Below are positions 59,901 through 64,000 of a DNA stretch of 64,000 nt, one piece after another. The stretch comes from Fumia sp045645505 (lineage in GTDB: Bacteria; Bacillota; Clostridia; Oscillospirales; Ruminococcaceae). The notes beneath the pieces are model-generated. The model did no database searches. It was not told the origin of the DNA and saw only the letters and a list, made by a program, of their open reading frames with translations. Location: the NCBI GenBank assembly GCA_045645505.1, contig JAZRIW010000001.1, positions 14,547 to 78,546 of the forward strand. Reading direction: 5' to 3'. Within the stretch, counting starts at the first letter, position 1, and each line of letters starts with the position of its first letter. A program made the position numbers and the translations under genes.

Positions 59901-59929
59901 ATTATCTTATATTATGTCGTTATTGTCAA
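59901..59929 (-). promoter_or_regulatory. Sigma-A promoter of the S26 peptidase gene
   Basis: On the minus strand TTGACA (59929-59924), 17 bp, GATAAT (59906-59901). Confidence 0.78.
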
Positions 59930-59991
59930 TAAAAATTTTATTTTATTCTTTTTTGAACACACTTACAATCCCCTTTAAAATATCACAAAAT

Positions 59992-60037
59992 AAAAAAAGC
60001 AATCTGCGAAAAAATAACTTTCACAGATTACTTTTTT
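59992..60037 (-). terminator. Terminator of the uxaC-GH42-isomerase run
   Basis: GCAATCTGCGAAA and TTTCACAGATTAC pair (one A-C mismatch, one other wobble) with T7 on the minus strand. Confidence 0.7.
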
Positions 60038-60061
60038 ACATTTAATAATTATCAAAAACTG

Positions 60062-60841
60062 TTACATAAAGTTTTTGTGAATAAAATCACTGCTCATTTT
60101 AAGACTGTCAAAAGGACTACCCGAACAATCATCCTGCTCAACAACATAATATTTCACATTTGATTGCTCAGCTGCCTCAAAAATACCATCCCAATTTAAA
60201 TTTCCACTGCCAATTTCAGCATAATCAGGAAGTGCCATACCTAAATTATTCTCTTCAAAATTAACTTTAAAATCCTTAAGATGTATAATATCAATTCTGT
60301 TTTTTAGTTTTTTAATCCATGCACAAACATCACCGCCACCTCTTTGTACCCAGTGTGTATCAAGTACAAAAGATGTTGTTTCTGCATTTAAATTATCAAC
60401 AAGATAATCAATAGTAGTAAAATCATTTCCCGGGAGTTTAACAAATTCCTGATGATGGTGATGATAAGTGAATTTTCCGCCCACAGCTTTTAATTTTTCA
60501 CCTACCATATTAGCATCTTTTACAAAGTTAATATATTCATCCATATTATCTTTAACAAATCCGCCGCAACCCATAATTTTAGTTCCGAGTGCTAAATGAT
60601 TTTTAAGTGCTGTATCAAAATCATTACACATCATAAGAAAATTATCATGTGTACCTACAATTTCAATTCCCTCTTCCTTGGCAATCTGTCCGAATTCCTC
60701 ATAAGGAATCCGACAACCGGCAGTCTGAGCCTGATCATAACCAATAGCCTTGAGTTTCTTAAACGATTCCCTTATGTCCTGAGCATTAGTCATAAAATCC
60801 CTGATAGTATATAACTGAACACCTAATTTTTTGATTTTTGC
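60062..60841 (-). CDS. Sugar phosphate isomerase/epimerase-like TIM-barrel protein
   Basis: A 259-residue barrel enzyme of the xylose-isomerase-like superfamily. LGVQLYTIRDFM at the N-terminus is characteristic of the IolE/inosose-like subgroup; metal ligands sit in VGTHDNF, TYHHHHQEF, FVLDTHWVQRGG (Asp and His), IHLKDFK and the C-terminal YYVVEQDD (Glu). ATG 60841 follows GAGGTG. It is 35 bp downstream of the GH42 gene. Probably handles a sugar released there. Confidence 0.87.
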   Translation of the reverse strand, partial: AKIKKLGVQLYTIRDFMTNAQDIRESFKKLKAIGYDQAQTAGCRIPYEEFGQIAKEEGIEIVGTHDNFLMMCNDFDTALKNHLALGTKIMGCGGFVKDNMDEYINFVKDANMVGEKLKAVGGKFTYHHHHQEFVKLPGNDFTTIDYLVDNLNAETTSFVLDTHWVQRGGGDVCAWIKKLKNRIDIIHLKDFKVNFEENNLGMALPDYAEIGSGNLNWDGIFEAAEQSNVKYYVVEQDDCSGSPFDSLKMSSDFIHKNFM

Positions 60842-60876
60842 CATTTCTTCCACCTCATTAACATAAATTCTCTTTA

Positions 60877-62910
60877 CTATTTTACTTTTTTCTTCAGGAT
60901 TTTTACACCAAATCCATCTATTCTTATCACACCGGAAGTTTTCTCGTTTTCAGGAATAAATATGCCTTCTTCCGATATGTTAAACACTACCTCATCAGGA
61001 GTGAAATTTTGTAAGAAAATATACTCATTTTCACCATCAGTACGACTCTGAGCAGTAACACCATAGGGTAGCTCACAAGCAAGATTTTTACTCAAAGAAA
61101 AATCGTTTGCAATTTTAGCATAAAAATCACAAATGAAGCTTCCGTCATCACGAAAAGCTATATAAAAAGCTTTGCCCTTTCCATAATCATTTTCAAGCAA
61201 TGCCGCCTCACCTTTATAAAAATCGCTTAAATACTCAGCATTTACCTTAGCAGATTTGGAATGAACAATCTCACAATAATCAATTGCCTTATATTCCCTA
61301 CCGCAAACAATTCTGACTGTATTGCTTTCTTCTGGAATAAGGGTATCGATCTCCTCGGTAACAAGTCCAAAAACATCTTTTAATTTTCCTCCGGGCGTAC
61401 CGCCTAAATAACACAAATCGTGTTCTTCAACTGTACCGAGCATATATGTAGCAACTATCACACCACCATTTCTTACAAATTTTTCAATGTTCTCTATCTG
61501 GTCTTCTTTAACCATATAAAGCATCGGTGCGATTACTACCTTATATTTCGATAAATCCTCTGAAGCCCCGATAACATCGACATTTATTCCCTGCTTCCAG
61601 AATCCGTAATAATGTTTTAAAGCTGTATCAAGATACTTTTTATCTGTTTTATGATATCCTCTTGCATCATCTAAAGCCCAGAAATTATCCCAATCGAAAA
61701 GTATTGCGACCTCAGACTCTGTATAAGTGCCGACAATCTCATCCAAATTCTTTAAAATATTACCTAATTCTTTAACCTCTTTAAAAACTCTTGTTTCGGA
61801 AGTACCGCAATGGTCAACTACAGCACCATGAAACTTTTCAGAACAACCTCTGCTTTTTCGCCACTGAAAATATTGTACTGAATCGGAACCGTGTGCCACC
61901 GCCTGCAACGAGGAAAGCTTATGCATACCTGGCTTTTTGAGCTTATTAAACTCCTGCCAGTTTACATGGCTTGGTGTACTTTCCATAAGTAAAAAAGGCT
62001 TGCCCTTAAGCGAACGGAAAACATCGTGATAAAATGCTGCACCTACTGCAGTTTTTACTTCACTTTCAGTATGCCAGCGCGGATAATTATCCCAAGAAAT
62101 CACATCTACATGATCCTTAATTAGTCTATAATCCATAGAATAATAAGGTTCCACCATATTAGTTGTAACAGGAATATCAGGAGTTATTTCCTTTAATGGT
62201 GCTGTTTCATTATCGATAAAATCCGCCATAATATATGAATTAAAGCGTTTCCAATCAAGTGTAAGTCCGTGAGTAAAAGACTCACCAAATTCAGTCGGAG
62301 GGTCAATTTCAGACCAATCGGTATATGTATGACTCCAAAACGCAGTCCACCAGCATTTATTGAGATTATCTATCGTCTGATATTTTTCAAAAAGCCACTT
62401 TCTAAAAGCCTCTTTACAGCTATCGCAATAACAAAATCCGCCTAATTCATTGGAAATATGCCACATCAAAAGTGCTGGATGGTCTTTATATCTCTTTGCG
62501 AGTAAGGTATTTATTTCTCTGACTTTTTTTCTATAATAAGGCGAAGTCCAGCAATGATTATGACGGTCTCCATGAGTATTTCTATGTCCATCTTTTCTTA
62601 CCCTCAAAACCTCAGGATGTGCCTTACTCATCCAAGCGGGACGAGCAGCAGATGGTGTCGCAAGTACAGCCTTATATCCATTTTTTGCTAACATATCCAT
62701 CATCTTATCCATAAAGGAAAAATCATATTTTCCCTCTTTAGGCTCAAGCATTGTCCAGGAAAAAATACCAAGACTCATAGTGTTGCAATTAGCTTCAGCT
62801 ATTAACCGCATATCATCATCTAAAATCTCAGGCATATCTCTCCATTGGTCAGGATTATAATCACCACCATGAAGAAAATGCGGATATTTTTCAGAAAATT
62901 TATATTTCAT
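60877..62910 (-). CDS. Beta-galactosidase, glycoside hydrolase family 42
   Basis: A 677-residue intracellular GH42 enzyme. GGDYNPDQW near residue 15, LGIFSWTMLEP near 47, the acid/base Glu155 in WHISNELGG, the zinc-site cysteines at 160, 162 and 165, and the nucleophile Glu310 in LLMESTPS are visible, with the trimerisation domain from about 400. It hydrolyses beta-galactosides, including plant galacto-oligosaccharides. AGGGGGAGAG lies before the ATG. It is 63 bp downstream of uxaC and shares a run with the isomerase. Confidence 0.95.
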   Translation of the reverse strand: MKYKFSEKYPHFLHGGDYNPDQWRDMPEILDDDMRLIAEANCNTMSLGIFSWTMLEPKEGKYDFSFMDKMMDMLAKNGYKAVLATPSAARPAWMSKAHPEVLRVRKDGHRNTHGDRHNHCWTSPYYRKKVREINTLLAKRYKDHPALLMWHISNELGGFCYCDSCKEAFRKWLFEKYQTIDNLNKCWWTAFWSHTYTDWSEIDPPTEFGESFTHGLTLDWKRFNSYIMADFIDNETAPLKEITPDIPVTTNMVEPYYSMDYRLIKDHVDVISWDNYPRWHTESEVKTAVGAAFYHDVFRSLKGKPFLLMESTPSHVNWQEFNKLKKPGMHKLSSLQAVAHGSDSVQYFQWRKSRGCSEKFHGAVVDHCGTSETRVFKEVKELGNILKNLDEIVGTYTESEVAILFDWDNFWALDDARGYHKTDKKYLDTALKHYYGFWKQGINVDVIGASEDLSKYKVVIAPMLYMVKEDQIENIEKFVRNGGVIVATYMLGTVEEHDLCYLGGTPGGKLKDVFGLVTEEIDTLIPEESNTVRIVCGREYKAIDYCEIVHSKSAKVNAEYLSDFYKGEAALLENDYGKGKAFYIAFRDDGSFICDFYAKIANDFSLSKNLACELPYGVTAQSRTDGENEYIFLQNFTPDEVVFNISEEGIFIPENEKTSGVIRIDGFGVKILKKKVK

Positions 62911-62973
62911 TTTTTCTCTCCCCCTTAACGAGACAATTATATCATACGAAAAAATAAAATCAATATTTTTAAC

Positions 62974-64000
62974 CTAAAAATTAAAATATTCCTTTGCATT
63001 TTTATAAGAAATCCCCTCGACAATTGTTTTAAGTGCATCATAATCTTCAGGGTATTCCCCTTCTTCAACCCATTCACCGAGAAGATTACAAAGTATCCTT
63101 CTGAAATACTCGTGTCTTGTATAGGATACAAAACTGCGTGAATCGGTAAGCATACCGATAAAATTACCGAGTACGCCTAAATTTGCGAGTGCTTTCATCT
63201 GTTGTTCCATACCATCGCGGTTATCATTAAACCACCAGCCTGAGCCAAACTGAATTTTACCCCTGACAGGCGACCTCTGAAAATTCCCAAGCATGGTACC
63301 AATCACATAATTATCTTTCGGATTAAGGGTATAAAGAATAGTTTTCGGAAGCATATCTTTTTTATCCAGATTATCAAGAAGTTTTGAAAGTGACTTTGCA
63401 ATTTCAAAATCATTTACCGAATCAAAGCCTATATCAGCACCTGATTTCTTAAACATATTACTGTTATTATTCCTCAAAGCACCGATATGAAGTTGCATTG
63501 TCCAACCTCTTTTTGCATATTCCTTACCTAAAAATATCAATTTTTCGATAATATCCTCATTGAGCAAATCAACTGAATGATCTGAAAGTTTACACCCAAC
63601 CCCTGCAAAATAATCCATCCTCTCAGAAATATCAGACCTGATTTCACTTAAATCTGGTCTGAATGTAGGTAAAACCTTTGTATCAAAACCAATAAGTTGT
63701 TTGTGATATTCAAGATTATCGTATGGATTATCTGTTGTACAAATAACCTCAACATTTGATTTTCTTATTAAATTCTTAACTGAAAACTCTGGTTTTTTCA
63801 ACTTATCATTTACTATATCCCATATTTCTTTTGCAGTACTCTCATTAAGATTCAAACTGATATCAAAATATCTTTTTAATTCCAGGTGAGTCCAGTGATA
63901 AAGAGGATTTCCGATTAAAAGCGGCATAGTTTCAGCAAACTTAAGCCACTTTTCAAATTCATCCTTATCGCCTGTAATAAAGCTTTCATCAACACCATTT
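62974..64000 (-). CDS. uxaC: Glucuronate isomerase (uronate isomerase), N-terminus outside the window
   Basis: The open frame runs off the window end; 342 C-terminal residues are present. Recognised by PLLIGNPLYHWTHLELKRYFDI, CTTDNPYDNLEYH, TFRPDLS, QLHIGALRNNN and SGWWFNDNRDGMEQQMKALA, all UxaC text. It converts D-glucuronate to fructuronate or galacturonate to tagaturonate at the entry of hexuronate breakdown. An internal Met at 63927 is not the start. It is upstream of the GH42 gene in a carbohydrate run. Confidence 0.95.
   Translation of the reverse strand, partial: NGVDESFITGDKDEFEKWLKFAETMPLLIGNPLYHWTHLELKRYFDISLNLNESTAKEIWDIVNDKLKKPEFSVKNLIRKSNVEVICTTDNPYDNLEYHKQLIGFDTKVLPTFRPDLSEIRSDISERMDYFAGVGCKLSDHSVDLLNEDIIEKLIFLGKEYAKRGWTMQLHIGALRNNNSNMFKKSGADIGFDSVNDFEIAKSLSKLLDNLDKKDMLPKTILYTLNPKDNYVIGTMLGNFQRSPVRGKIQFGSGWWFNDNRDGMEQQMKALANLGVLGNFIGMLTDSRSFVSYTRHEYFRRILCNLLGEWVEEGEYPEDYDALKTIVEGISYKNAKEYFNF

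Noticed and set aside
1..64000. CRISPR arrays, Cas genes, insertion sequences, rRNA or complete tRNA genes
   Set aside because: Looked for regular direct repeats, transposases and cloverleaf motifs; none seen apart from the tRNA-Pro fragment.

Overview
The window reads as chromosome of a low-GC, Gram-positive, endospore-forming anaerobe of the class Clostridia. The evidence is a gerA/gerB/gerC germination operon, a SpoIIM-like protein, the SCIFF peptide with its radical-SAM maturase, indolepyruvate:ferredoxin oxidoreductase, a preQ1-III-type riboswitch ahead of queT, NrdR, and AGGAGG-type ribosome binding sites with sigma-A promoters almost everywhere. Stop and start usage is standard. An Oscillospirales-like relative is plausible from the preQ1-III element, but genus cannot be read from the sequence.

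Layout. (1) 1-8.05 kb looks like the right end of an integrated element. It carries a broken MFS drug transporter, an SDR oxidoreductase and a redox/iron set: ferritin, TrxB, TrxA, a tocopherol-cyclase-family protein, a DUF255 thioredoxin-fold protein and Mn-catalase. It ends in a 3' fragment of a tRNA-Pro(CGG) gene, and a 22-bp direct repeat brackets the TrxB-to-catalase block. (2) 8.3-14.8 kb: pyruvate kinase, an unrecognised glycosidase-like protein, and a run of small minus-strand genes (nitroreductase, lipoprotein with an IGGADGPTSI motif, low-Mr phosphatase, DUF1653, TIGR04076, DUF4363, DUF421). (3) 14.8-18.1 kb: ger operon behind a sigma-G-like promoter. (4) 18.1-27 kb: nrdR, a lipoprotein, a structured RNA, a GDSL hydrolase with a sugar isomerase, secDF, queT with its riboswitch, an NhaC antiporter and a GH43 enzyme. 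(5) 27.1-34.6 kb: a long minus-strand run with a sodium symporter, phenylacetate-CoA ligase, iorAB, an ACT protein, and then a sugar isomerase and a GH43-like enzyme. (6) 34.7-43.2 kb: DUF815 ATPase, TatD, PutP, YbaK, two GNATs, a phosphopantetheinyl transferase, a DUF368 undecaprenyl-phosphate translocase family protein and a K+/H+-type antiporter. (7) 43.3-48.6 kb: a cytidylate-kinase-like gene and the livKHMGF branched-chain amino acid ABC importer. (8) 48.9-58.8 kb: a P-loop ATPase, DUF624 and SHOCT proteins, a phage tail-chaperone relic with an intact-looking slippery heptamer, then yajC-TIGR04086-scfA-scfB-proC-spoIIM downstream of a cell-wall amidase and a GHL10 lipoprotein. (9) 58.9-64 kb: an S26 peptidase with a long tail, and a carbohydrate run (uxaC, GH42 beta-galactosidase, sugar isomerase).

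Together the genes suggest a gut-type fermenter that takes up amino acids (liv, PutP, SSS symporter), ferments aromatic 2-oxo acids through IorAB and PaaK, and degrades plant or host glycans (GH42, GH43, uronate isomerase, GHL10). It sporulates, and it has acquired an oxygen-defence block on a mobile element. Features most worth a second look are the structured RNA at 19.56 kb, the tRNA-Pro scar with its paired 22-bp repeats, the tail-chaperone frameshift relic at 51.86-52.06 kb, the nonsense codon in the MFS gene, and the seven-cysteine SCIFF peptide.
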